From NCBI GenBank assembly GCA_022749755.1, contig CM040443.1:6549191-6613190 (forward strand): a stretch of 64,000 nucleotides of DNA, read 5' to 3'. Positions 12,401 to 26,000 of this stretch are shown here, piece by piece. Below the pieces are notes generated by a model. It worked only from the letters and a program-made list of their open reading frames with translations. It searched no databases and had not been told where the DNA came from. A program made the translations under genes and the position numbers. Position 1 is the first letter of the stretch. Each line of letters begins with the position of its first letter. This DNA comes from Azadirachta indica (Eukaryota > Streptophyta > Magnoliopsida > Sapindales > Meliaceae).

Positions 12401-15400
12401 TTTCAGTTGCATTGAATATATATTCAATTGTGTGGAGAGATTTTGAGATGTAAGAATAATTCTTCTGTCGTTAGGAAGAAATCTTTCGACGTGATGAAGA
12501 ATTGTTTCGGTGTGAGAAAGAAATCTTCTGTTATATTGAATAAATTTTTAGTAAGTCGTATTGAAGACATTTCAGCCATTTTCATGATGTTTTTAGCTGC
12601 ATTGAATATATTTTCAATTGTGTGGAGAGATTTTGAGGTATAAGAATAATTCTTTTGTCGTCACGAAGAAATCTTTCGTTGTGATGAAGACTTGTTTCGT
12701 TGTGAGGACGAAATCTTCTGCGTATGGAATAAATTTTCAATAAGCTATACTGAACTCATTTTTAGCCATTTTGACGATGTTTTCAGCCATATTAAAGAGA
12801 TTTTTAGTCGAATAGAGAGATTTTCAATAGTATAAAAAGAAATCTTCTGTCGTAACAAATAATTATTTAGTCATAAGGAAGAAACCTTTTGTCATATTGA
12901 ATAAATTTTTAGTAAGCTGTATGGAAGGCATTTACGGCTATGTTGATATTGTTTTTAGTCGTGTTGATGAGACTTTCAGTTATATAGAGAGAGTTTCAGG
13001 CGTAAGTATAATTCTTTAGTTGTTAGGAAGAAATTTTCCATCGTGGTGAAGAATTATTTAGTCGTAAGGAAGAAATCTTATATCATATTGAATAAATTTT
13101 TTGTAAGCCATATGGAAGGCAATTTTGGATATTTTGATGATGTTTTCAACTGTATGGAAGAGATTTTCAATCGTGTAGGAAGATTTTTAGGTGTAATAAT
13201 AATTTTTCAGTCGTTAAGAAGAAATCTTCTATCATGATAAAGAATTGTTTAGTCGTAAGGAAAAAATTTTCTGTCATTTTGAATAAATTTTTAGTAAGCC
13301 GTATGAAATACATTTTTGGCAATGTTGATGAATTTTTTAGTCGTATTGACAATATTTTTAGTCGTGTAGAGAGATCTTTAGGCGTAAAAATAATTTGTCA
13401 GTCGTTAGCAAAAAATCTTTCATCGTGATGAAGAATGGTTTAGTGTAATGAAGAAATTTTCTGTCATATTGAATAAATTTTTAGGAAGTCACATGGAAGA
13501 CATTTTCGGGTATGTTGATGATGTTTTTAGCTGCATTGACGAGATTTTTAGTTATGTACAGAGAGTTTTAGATGTAAGAATAATTATTTAATTGTTATGA
13601 AGAAATCTTCCGTCGTGATGAAAAATTGTTTAGTCGTATTAAAGAAATATTCTATCACGTTGAATAAATTTTATTAAGCCGTATGGAAGATATTTTCAGC
13701 CCTGTTAATGATGTTTTTAGTTATATTGAAAATATTTTCACGCGCATGAGTAATTGTTCTGTCGTTGGGAAGAAATTTTTTGTCATGATGAAGAACTGTT
13801 TTGTAGCAAGGAAGAAATTTTCTATCATATTGAATAAATTTTCAGTAAGTTGTATTGAAAATATTTTCATCTATTTTGACAATGTTTTCAGCCGTGTTGA
13901 AGAGTTTTTTAGTTGAATAGAGAGATTTTCAAGCGTAACAATAATTCTTTTGTCATTAGGAAGAAATTTTTCATTATGATGAAGAATTGTTTCGTCGTAA
14001 GGAAGAAATTTTCTGTTATATTAAATAAAATTTCAATAAGCCACAGTAAATTCATTTTCAGCCATTTTGATGATGTTTTTAATTGTATTGAAGAAATTTT
14101 TAGTCAAATTGAGAGATTTTCAAGCGTAATAATAATTTCTCTGTCATTAAGAAGAAATCTTCCGTTATCATAAAGAATTGTTTCGTTATAACGAAAAAAT
14201 TTTCTGTCATATTGAATAAATTTTCAATATGCTGTATTTAAGATATTTTTAGTTATCTTGATGATGTTTTTAGCAACATTGAAGTGATTTTAGTTATGTA
14301 AAGAGATTTTCAATTGTAAAAATAATTCTTCTATCGTTAAGAAGAAATCTTCTGTCGTGATGAAGAATTATTTCGTTCTGAGAAAGAAATCTTTTGTCAT
14401 ATTTAATAAATTTTTAATAAGCCATTTTGAAGATATTTTCAACTATTTTGATAATGTTTTCAGTCGTGTTGAAGAGATTTTTGGTTGAATAGAGATATTT
14501 TTACGTGTAAGAATAATTCTTCTGTCGTTAAAAACAAATTTTTTGTCGCGGTGAAGAATTGTTTCGTTGTAAGGAAGAAATCTTTTTTTATTTTATTGAA
14601 TAAATTTTCAGTAAGTCGTATTGAAAACATTTTCAGTTATTTTGTTAATGTTTTCAGTCGTATGAAGAAGATTTTTAGTGGAATAGAAAGATTTTCAAAC
14701 ATAATAGTATTTTCTCTGTCATTTGAAAGAAATCTTCCCTCACGATGAAGAATTGTTTCGTCGTAATGAAGAAAGTTTCTATCATATTGAATAATTTTTC
14801 AATATACCATGTTTAAGACATTTTCAGTCATCTTAATGATGTTTTTAACAGTATTAAAGAGATTTTCAATCGTTAGGAAGAAATCTTTCGTCGTGATAAA
14901 GAAGTGTTCCGTCAAAAGGAATAAATCTTTTGTCATATTGAATAAATTTTCAATAAACTGTATTGAAGATATTTTCAGTTATGTTGATGATGTTTTTGCA
15001 GCATTGAAGATATTTTTAGTTATGTAGGGATATTTTCAAGTGTAAGAATAATTTTTTTGTCGGTAAGAATAAATATTCCATCGTAATAAAGATATGGTTT
15101 GTTATGACAAATAAATTTCTGTTATATTGGTTAAATTATTACTAGGTTGTATTAAAGACATTTTTAGCCAATTTGATGATGTTTTTAGTGGTATTGAAGA
15201 GGTTATCAGTCAAATGGAGAGAATTTTAGGCGTAAGAATAATTCTTTTGTAGTTAGGAAGAAATCTTCTGTCGTGATGAAGAATTGTTTCGTCGTGAGAA
15301 AGAAATCTTCTGTCATATTGAATAAATGTTTAGTAAGCTGTATTGAAAACATTTTCAGCCATTTTAATGATGTTTTTAGTAGTATTGAAGAGATTTTTAG

Positions 15401-18400
15401 TCGAGTAGAGAGACTTTCACGCATAATAATAATTCTTCTGTCATTAGGAAGAAATGTTCTATTATAATGAAGAATTGTTTCGTTGCGAGGAAAATTTCTT
15501 CTGTCATATTAAACAAATTTTTAGTATACCGAATTGAAGATATTTTCAGCCATCTTGTTGAGATTTTTAGCGTATTAAAGAGATTTTCAGTCTTGTAGAG
15601 AAAATTTTCGACATTAGAATAATTCTTCTGTTGTTAGGAAGAAATCTTTCGTCGTGATGAAGAATTTTTACTTATTTGTATTGAATACATTTTCAACCAT
15701 GTTGATGATGTTTTCAATTGTATTGAAATGATTTTTAGTAGAATAGAGAGATTTTGAATCATAATAATAACTCTTCCGCCGTTACGAAAAAACCTTCCGT
15801 CGTGATGAAGAGTTGATTCATCGTGAGAAAAAATATTTTCTATTATTTTGAATAAATTTTCAGTAAGCTGCATTGAAGATATTGTCAGCCAATTTGATGA
15901 TATTTTTAGCAGTATTGAAGAGATTATCTGTCGAATTGAGAGAATTTTAGGCATAGGAATAGTTCTTCTATCGTTAGGAATAAATCTTCCGTTGTGATGA
16001 ACAATTGTTTTGTCGTGAGGAAGAAATTTTTTGTTATATTGAATAAATTTTCAGTAATCTATATTGAAGAAATTTTTTCAACCATATTGAAGATATTTTT
16101 AGTCGAATAGATAGATTTTCAAATATAATAATAATTCTTTTGTCGTTAGGAAGAAATCTTCTGTCAAGATGAATAATTGTTTCGTCGTAAGGAAGAAATC
16201 TTCTGTCATGCTGAATAAATTTTTAGTATTCCAAATTTAAGACATTTTCAGTTATCCTAATAATGTTTTTAGTAATATTTAAGAAATTCTCAATTGTGTA
16301 GAGAAAGTTTCAGGCATAAGAATTTTTCTTTTGTTGTTAGAAAAAAATATTTTGTTGTGATGAAAAATTATTTCGTCGTGAGGAAAAACTCTTCTTTCGT
16401 ATTGAATAAATTTTCAATAATTTGTATTGAAGACATTTTCATCCATTTTGATGATATTTTTAGCTGTATTGAAGAGATTTTTAGTCGACTAAAGAGATTT
16501 TTAAGTGTCAGAATAATTCTTCTGTTGTGATGAACAATTCTTCTATTTAGTCGTAAAAAAAAAAATTTTCTATCATATTGAAAAGATTTCACTAAGCCGT
16601 ATTAAAGATATTTTTAGTCATTTTAATAATATTTTCAGTTGTAGTGAGGAGAGTTTTACTCGATTATAGAGACTTCAGGCGTAAGAATAAATCTTCTGTC
16701 GTTAGGAAGAAATCTTTTGTCGTGATAAAGAATTGATTTGTCGTGAGAAATAACTCATCTAGCATATTGATTAAATTTTCAGTAAACCACATTAAAAGCA
16801 TTTTCAGCCATTTTAATGATATTTTTAGTAGCATTCAAAATATTATTAATTGAATAGAAGATTTTGTAGTTAGGAAGAAATCTTCCATCGCGATGAGCAA
16901 CTATTTAGTCATAAAAACAAAATCTTCTGTGATATTGAAAAGTTTTCAATTTCAGTAAACCGTATTAAAGACATTTTCAGCCATTTTGATGATGCTTTTA
17001 ATTGTATTGAAGAGATTTTTACTCAAATAGAGAGATTTCAGGCGTAAGAATAATTTTTCTGTTGTTAAGAAGAATCTCTTTTCTCGTGATGAAGAATTGT
17101 TTCGTCGTAAGGAAAAAATCTTCTATCATATTAAATAGATTTTCAATATACTGCATTGAAGGCATTTTCAGCCATTTCCATGATGTTTTCAATAGTATTG
17201 AAGAGATTTCAGTGATGTAGAAAGATTTTCAGGCATAAGAATGATTCTCCTTCCGTTAGGAAGAAATCTTCTGTCGTGATGAAGAAATATTTCGTCGTGA
17301 GGAAAAAATCTTCTATCCTGTTGAATAAATTTTCAATAAACCGTTTTGAAGACATTATCAGTCATGTGGATGATATTTTCAACAATATTGAAGAGATTTT
17401 CAGTCGTGTAGAGTGATTTTCAAGTGTAAGAATAATACTTCTGTCGTTAGAAAGAAATTTTCTGTCTTGATGAAAATTATTTCTTCATGAAGAAGAAATC
17501 TTCTTTCATGTTGAATAAATTTTCAGTAAGCCATATTAAAGATATTTTTATCCATTTCCATGATGTTTTCAGCAGTATTTAAGAGATTTTTAGTCAAATA
17601 GAGAGATTTTCTAGCATAAGAATAATTTTTCTGTTTTTAGGAAGAAATCTTCTGTTGTGATGACAAATTGTTCTTTCGTCAGGAAGAAATCTTCTGTCGT
17701 ACTGAATAAATTTTCAATAAGCCGTATTAAAGATATTTTCAGCAATTTTGATGATGTTTTTAACAGTATTGAAGAGATTTTCAGTCGTGTGAAGGGATTT
17801 TCAAGCGTAAGAATAATTTTTCTGTCGTTAGAAAGAAATCTTCCATCATGATGAGTAAATGTTTTGTCGTGAGGAAGAAATCTTCTGTTATCTTGAATAA
17901 ATTTTCAGTAAGCCGTATTGAAGATATTATCAACCATGTTGATGATGTTATCAGCAGTATTGAGAAAATTTTTAGTCGAATAGATAGAGTTTTAGGCATA
18001 AAAATTATTCTTTTGTCATTAGAAAGAAATCTTCTGTTGTAATGAAAAAATGTTTCGTTGTGAGGAAGAAATTTTGTGTCATGTTGAATAAATTTTTAGT
18101 AAGCTATATTGAAGACAGTATCAACCATGTTGATGGTGTTATCAGTGGTATTCAAATGATTTTTAATCGTATAGAGAGATTTGAATCGTAAGAATAATTC
18201 CTTTTTCTTAAGAAAGAAATTTTCTGTTGTGATGAAGAAATGTTTCGTCGTGAGGAAGAAATTTTCTGTCATGATGAATAAATTTTTAGTAAGCCATATT
18301 GAAGACATGATCAACCATGTTGATGATGCTATCAGTTGTATTCAAAAGATTTTTAATCGAATAGAGAGAATTTTAGGCGTAAGAATAATTTTTCTACCAT

Positions 18401-20075
18401 AACGAAGAAATGCTTCGTTGCGAGGAAGAAATCTTTTGTCATGTTGATTAAATTTTAAGTAAATTATATTGAAGACATTATCAAGCATGTTGATGATGTT
18501 ATCAGCCGTATTTATAGTATTTTTAGTCAAATAAAGAGATTTTAAGGCGTAATAATGATTTTTCTGTCTTTAGGAAGAAATCTTCCGTTGTGATGACTAG
18601 TTGTTCATTCGACAGGAAGAAATCTTCTGCCATACTGAATAAATTTTCAGTAAGTTGCATTAAAGTTATTTTCAGCCATTTTGATAATGTTTTCAATAGT
18701 ATTAAAGAGAGTTTCAGTCGTGTAGAGGGATTTTCAAGTGTAAGAATAATTCTTTTGTCGTTAGGAAGAAATTTTTCGTCATGATGAGTAAATATTTCGT
18801 TGTGAGGAATTAATCTTCCGTTATATTGAATAAATTTTCAGTAAGCCGTATTGAACACATTATCAGTTATGTTGATAATTTTTTCAGCCGTATTGAAAGA
18901 TTTTTAGTCGAATAGAGAGACTTTCGAGTGTAAAAATAATTCTTCTATCGTTAGGAAGAAATCTGCCATCGTGATGAAGAGTTATTTCGTCGTGAGGAAG
19001 AAATGTTCTGTCAAACTGAATAAATTTTTAGTAAGCCTTACTGAAGATATTTTCATTAGTATTGAAGAAATTTTCAGTCGTGCAGAGGGATTTTCAAGCG
19101 TAAAAATAATTCTTCTGTCGTAAAAAAGAAATGTTCTGTCATGTTGAACAAATTTTTAGTAACCTGTATTTAAGACATTATCAACCATGTTGATGATGTT
19201 ATTAGTTGTATCGAAAAGATTTTTTATCGAATAGAGAGATTTTCAGGTGTAAAAATAATACTTCTGTCGTTAGGAAGAAATCTTTCGTCGTGATGAAGAA
19301 ATGTTTCATCGTGAAGAAAAAATCTTCTATCATGTTGAATAAGTTTTCAGTTAGCTATATTGAAGACATTATCAGCCATGTTGATGATGTTATCAACCGT
19401 ATTGAAAGAGTTTTAATCTAATAGAGAGATTTTCAGGCTTGAGAATAATACTTCTGTCGTTAGGAAGGAATCTTCCGTTGTGATGAAGAAATGTTTCCTT
19501 GTGAGGAAGAAATGTTATGTCATGTTGAATAAATTTTTATTAAGTCATATTAAAGATATTATCAACCATGTTAATTATGTTATCTGTTGCATTCAAATAA
19601 TTTTTAGTCGAATAGAGAAATTTTCAGGTGTAAGAATAATACTTTTGTCGTTAGGAAGAAATCTTTCGTCGTAATGAAGAAATATTTCATCGTAAGGAAA
19701 AAATCTTCTGTTATGTTGAATAAATTTTCAGTTAGCCATATTGAAGACTTGATCAGCCATGTTGATGATTTTATCAACCGTATGGAAAAGAGTTTTAGTC
19801 GAATAGAGAGATTTTCAAACGTAAGAATAATACTTCTGTCGTTAGGAAGAAATCTTTTCTCGAGAGGAAGAAATCTATGTCATGTTGAATAAATTTTTAG
19901 TAAATCATATTGAAGACATTATCAGTCGTGTTGGTGATGTTATCTGCTGTATTCAAATAATTTTTAGTCGAATAAAGAAATTTTTAGGCGTAAGAATAAA
20001 TCTTTTATATTTAGGAATAAATCTTTCATTGTGATGAAAATTGTTTCTTCATGAAAATGAAATCTTCTCTCATAT
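3425..20075 (+). repeat. Nested tandem satellite, left array (about 191-bp unit made of nine subunits of about 21 bp)
   Basis: A continuous AT-rich tandem array. The basic subunit looks like CAGTCGTATTGAAGAGA followed by a T-tract, spaced about 21 bp. Nine subunits in fixed order make a unit of about 191 bp: seven of 21 bp, one of about 20 bp (the ...GGCGTAAGAATAA variant) and one of about 25 bp (the TAAGCCATATTGAAGACA variant). Homologous positions recur 191 bp apart, for example 13043 and 13234, and 17657 and 17848. About 87 units fit in the array. Divergence between neighbours is high, so the array is old compared with the palindrome. Subtypes change in zones along it. The unit length is typical of plant satellites, but no known family is recognised. 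Confidence 0.9.
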
Positions 20076-20090
20076 TCGACTAAATCTTTT
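20076..20090. other. Palindrome centre: 15-bp asymmetric spacer
   Basis: The perfectly matched ends of the arms (CATAT ending at 20075, ATATG starting at 20091) flank TCGACTAAATCTTTT. The spacer resembles satellite sequence in the right-arm orientation (for example TCGACTAAAAATCTTTT around 20942-20952), not in the left-arm orientation. The left array is therefore interrupted at about 20075 and joined directly to an inverted array, with a few bases of AT microhomology. This fits a template switch or fusion rather than a designed loop. Confidence 0.85.
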
Positions 20091-23000
20091 ATATGAGAGA
20101 AGATTTCATTTTCATGAAGAAACAATTTTCATCACAATGAAAGATTTATTCCTAAATATAAAAGATTTATTCTTACGCCTAAAAATTTCTTTATTCGACT
20201 AAAAATTATTTGAATACAGCAGATAACATCACCAACACGACTGATAATGTCTTCAATATGATTTACTAAAAATTTATTCAACATGACATAGATTTCTTCC
20301 TCTCGAGAAAAGATTTCTTCCTAACGACAGAAGTATTATTCTTACGTTTGAAAATCTCTCTATTCGACTAAAACTCTTTTCCATACGGTTGATAAAATCA
20401 TCAACATGGCTGATCAAGTCTTCAATATGGCTAACTGAAAATTTATTCAACATAACAGAAGATTTTTTCCTTACGATGAAATATTTCTTCATTACGACGA
20501 AAGATTTCTTCCTAACGACAAAAGTATTATTCTTACACCTGAAAATTTCTCTATTCGACTAAAAATTATTTGAATGCAACAGATAACATAATTAACATGG
20601 TTGATAATATCTTTAATATGACTTAATAAAAATTTATTCAACATGACATAACATTTCTTCCTCACAAGGAAACATTTCTTCATCACAACGGAAGATTCCT
20701 TCCTAACGACAGAAGTATTATTCTCAAGCCTGAAAATCTCTCTATTAGATTAAAACTCTTTCAATACGGTTGATAACATCATCAACATGGCTGATAATGT
20801 CTTCAATATAGCTAACTGAAAACTTATTCAACATGATAGAAGATTTTTTCTTCACGATGAAACATTTCTTCATCACGACGAAAGATTTCTTCCTAACGAC
20901 AGAAGTATTATTTTTACACCTGAAAATCTCTCTATTCGATAAAAAATCTTTTCGATACAACTAATAACATCATCAACATGGTTGATAATGTCTTAAATAC
21001 AGGTTACTAAAAATTTGTTCAACATGACAGAACATTTCTTTTTTACGACAGAAGAATTATTTTTACGCTTGAAATCCCCCTCTGCACGACTGAAAATTTC
21101 TTCAATACTAATGAAAATATCTTCAGTAAGGCTTACTAAAAATTTATTCAGTTTGACAGAACATTTCTTCCTCACGACGAAATAACTCTTCATCACGATG
21201 GCAGATTTCTTCCTAACGATAGAAGAATTATTTTTACACTCGAAAGTCTCTCTATTCGACTAAAAATCTTTCAATACGGCTGAAAAAATTATCAACATAA
21301 CTGATAATGTGTTCAATACGGCTTACTGAAAATTTATTCAATATAACGGAAGATTAATTCCTCACAACGAAATATTTACTCATCATGACGAAAAATTTCT
21401 TCCTAACGACAAAAGAATTATTCTTACACTTGAAAATCCCTCTACACGACTGAAACTCTCTTTAATACTATTGAAAACATTATCAAAATGGCTGAAAATA
21501 ACTTTAATGCAACTTACTGAAAATTTATTCAGTATGGCAGAAGATTTCTTCCTGTCGAATGAACAACTAGTCATCACAACGGAAGATTTCTTCCTAAAGA
21601 CAGAAAAATCATTATTACGCCTTAAAATCTCTTTATTTGACTAAAAATACTATAAATACGGCTGATAACATCATCAACATGCTTGATAATGTCTTCAATA
21701 TAATTTACTTAAAATTTAATCAACATGACAAAAGATTTCTTCCTCGCAACGAAGCATTTCTTCGTTATGGTAGAAAAATTATTCTTACGCCTAAAATTCT
21801 CTCTATTCGATTAAAAATCTTTTGAATACAACTGATAGCATCATCAACATGGTTGATCATGTCTTCAATATGGCTTACTAAAAATTTATTCATCATGACA
21901 GAAAATTTCTTCCTCACGACGAAACATTTCTTCATCACAACAGAAAATTTCTTTCTTAAGAAAAAGGAATTATTCTTACGATTCAAATCTCTCTATACGA
22001 TTAAAAATCATTTGAATACCACTGATAACACCATCAACATGGTTGATACTGTCTTCAATATAGCTTACTAAAAATTTATTCAACATGACACAAAATTTCT
22101 TCCTCACAACGAAACATTTTTTCATTACAACAGAAGATTTCTTTCTAATGACAAAAGAATAATTTTTATGCCTAAAACTCTATCTATTCGACTAAAAATT
22201 TTCTCAATACTGCTGATAACATCATCAACATGGTTGATAATATCTTCAATACGGCTTACTGAAAATTTATTCAAGATAACAGAAGATTTCTTCCTCACGA
22301 CAAAACATTTACTCATCATGATGGAAGATTTCTTTCTAACGACAGAAAAAAATTATTCTTACGCTTGAAAATCCCTTCACACGACTGAAAATCTCTTCAA
22401 TACTGTTAAAAACATCATCAAAATTGCTGAAAATATCTTTAATACGGCTTATTGAAAATTTATTCAGTACGACAGAAGATTTCTTCCTGACGAAAGAACA
22501 ATTTGTCATCACAACAGAAGATTTCTTCCTAAAAACAGAAAAATTATTCTTATGCTAGAAAATCTCTCTATTTGACTAAAATCTCTTAAATACTGCTGAA
22601 AACATCATGGAAATGGATAAAAATATCTTTAATATGGCTTACTGAAAATTTATTCAACATGAAAGAAGATTTCTTCTTCATGAAGAAATAATTTTCATCA
22701 AGACAGAAAATTTCTTTCTAACGACAGAAGTATTATTCTTACACTTGAAAATCACTCTACACGACTGAAAATCTCTTCAATATTGTTGAAAATATCATCC
22801 ACATGACTGATAATGTCTTCAAAACGGTTTATTGAAAATTTATTCAACAGGATAGAAGATTTTTTCCTCACGACGAAATATTTCTTCATCACGACAGAAG
22901 ATTTCTTCCTAACGGAAGGAGAATCATTCTTATGCCTGAAAATCTTTCTACATCACTGAAATCTCTTCAATACTATTGAAAACATCATGGAAATGGCTGA

Positions 23001-26000
23001 AAATGCCTTCAATGCAGTATATTGAAAATCTATTTAATATGATAGAAGATTTTTTCCTTACGACGAAACAATTCTTCATCACGAGAAAAGATTTCTTCTT
23101 AACAACAGAAAAATTATTCTTACGCCTGAAATCTCTCTATTTGAGTAAAAATCTCTTCAATACAATTAAAAGCATCATCAAAATGGCTGAAAATGTCTTT
23201 AATACGGTTTACTGAAATTGAAAACTTTTCAATATCACAGAAGATTTTGTTTTTATGACTAAATAGTTGCTCATCGCGATGGAAGATTTCTTCCTAACTA
23301 CAAAATCTTCTATTCAATTAATAATATTTTGAATGCTACTAAAAATATCATTAAAATGGCTGAAAATGCTTTTAATGTGGTTTACTGAAAATTTAATCAA
23401 TATGCTAGATGAGTTATTTCTCACGACAAATCAATTCTTTATCACGACAAAAGATTTCTTCCTAACGACAGAAGATTTATTCTTACGCCTGAAGTCTCTA
23501 TAATCGAGTAAAACTCTCCTCACTACAACTGAAAATATTATTAAAATGACTAAAAATATCTTTAATACGGCTTAGTGAAATCTTTTCAATATGATAGAAA
23601 ATTTTTTTTTTACGACTAAATAGAAGAATTGTTCATCACAACAGAAGAATTATTCTGACACTTAAAAATCTCTTTAGTCGACTAAAAATCTCTTCAATAC
23701 AGCTAAAAATATCATCAAAATGGATGAAAATGTCTTCAATACAAATTATTGAAAATTTATTCAATACGAAAGAAGAGTTTTTCCTCACGACGAAATAATT
23801 TTTCATCACAACAAAATATTTTTTTCTAACAACAAAAGAAAAATTCTTATGCCTGAAACTTTCTCTACACAATTGAGAATTTCTTAAATATTACTAAAAA
23901 CATTATTAGGATAACTGAAAATGTCTTAAATTTGGAATACTAAAAATTTATTCAGCATGACAGAAGATTTCTTCCTTACGACGAAACAATTATTCATCTT
24001 GACAGAAGATTTCTTCCTAACGACAAAAGAATTATTATTATATTTGAAAATCTATCTATTCGACTAAAAATATCTTCAATATGGTTGAAAATTTCTTCAA
24101 TATAGATTACTGAAAATTTATTCAATATAACAAAAAATTTCTTCCTCACGACAAAACAATTGTTCATCACAACGGAAGATTTATTCCTAACGATAGAAGA
24201 ACTATTCCTATGCCTAAAATTCTCTCAATTCGACAGATAATCTCTTCAATACTGCTAAAAATATCATCAAATTGGCTGACAATATCTTCAATGCAGCTTA
24301 CTGAAAATTTATTCAAAATAATAGAAAATATTTTTTCTCACGATGAATCAACTCTTCATCACGACGGAAGGTTTTTTCGTAACGGCGGAAGAGTTATTAT
24401 TATGATTCAAAATCTCTCTATTCTACTAAAAATCATTTCAATACAATTGAAAACATCATCAACATGGTTGAAAATGTATTCAATACAAATAAGTAAAAAT
24501 TCTTCATCACGACGAAAGATTTCTTCCTAACAACAGAAGAATTATTCTAATGTCGAAAATTTTCTCTACAAGACTGAAAATCTCTTTAATACCGCTAAAA
24601 ATCTCAACAAGATGGCTGAAAATATCTTCAATTCGGTATACTAAAAATTTGTTTAATATGACAGAAGAAATTTTCCTCGCAACGAAACAATTCTTCATTA
24701 TAATAGAACATTTCTTCCTAATGACAGAAGAATTATTATTATGCGTGAAAGTCTCTCTACTCGACTAAAAATCTCTTCAATACTACTAAAAACATCATTA
24801 AAATGGCTGAAAATGTTTTCAATACAGCTTACTAAACATTTATTCAATATGACAGAAGATTTCTTTCTCACGACGAAACAATTCTTCATCACGACAGAAG
24901 ATTTCTTCCTAACTACAAAAGAATTATTCTTACGCCTAAAATTCTCTCCATTTGACTGATAACCTCTTCAATACCACTAAAAACATCATCAAATTGGCTA
25001 AAAATGTCTTTAATACAACCTAGTAATAATTTAACCAATATAACAGAAATTTATTTGTCATAACAAACCATATCTTTATTACGATGGAATATTTATTCTT
25101 ACCGAAAAAAAAAAATTATTCTTACACTTGAAAATATCCCTACATAACTAAAAATATCTTCAATGCTGCAAAAACATCATCAACATAACTGAAAATATCT
25201 TCAATACAGTTTATTGAAAATTTATTCAATATGACAAAAGATTTATTCCTTTTGACGGAACACTTCTTTATCACGACGAAAGATTTCTTCCTAACGATTG
25301 AAAATCTCTTTAATACTGTTAAAAACATCATTAAGATGACTGAAAATGTCTTAAACATGGTATATTGAAAAATTATTCAATATGATAGAAACTTTCTTCA
25401 TTACGACGAAACAATTCTTCATCGTGAGGGAAGATTTCTTTCAAATGACAGAGAAAATACTATTATGTTTGAAAATCTTTCTATTCCACTAAAAATCTTC
25501 TTCATACGACTGAAAACATTAACAAAATAACTGAAAATGTTTTCAATACGACTTACTGAAAATTTATTCAATAAAATAAAAGATTTCTTCCTTACAACGA
25601 AACAATTCTTCACCGCGACAAAAAATTTGTTTTTAACGACAGAAGAATTATTCTTACACGTAAAAATATCTCTATTCAACCAAAAATCTCTTCAACACGA
25701 CTGAAAACATTATCAAAATAGTTGAAAATATCTTCAAAATGGCTTATTAAAAATTTATTAAATATGACAAAAGATTTCTTTCTCAGAACGAAATAATTCT
25801 TCATCACGACAGAAGATTTCTTCTTAACGATAGAAGAATTATTTTTACAATTGAAAATCTCTTTACATAACTAAAATCACTTCAATGTTGCTAAAAACAT
25901 CATCAAGATAACTAAAAATATCTTAAATACAGCATATTGAAAATTTATTCAATATGACAGAAAATTTTTTCGTTATAACGAAACAATTCTTTATGATAAC

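Larger units (their letters stand above)
1..20075 (+). repeat. Left arm of a giant inverted repeat (palindrome)
   Basis: The arm reads as the reverse complement of 20091-40165. Base 1 pairs with 40165 and base 20075 with 20091; intermediate anchors pair with coordinate sums of about 40164-40179, for example 3488 with 36681, 8697 with 31480 and 12428 with 27746. By eye the arms are almost identical. The differences I found are mainly homopolymer lengths (T7 against T4 before the AT microsatellite near 1476; T7 against A4 near 14583), a few 2-3 base indels (near 73, 7312, 11080, 12570) and rare substitutions (near 6570). The arm matches right up to the window edge, so its true outer end is unknown. 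Confidence 0.97.
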
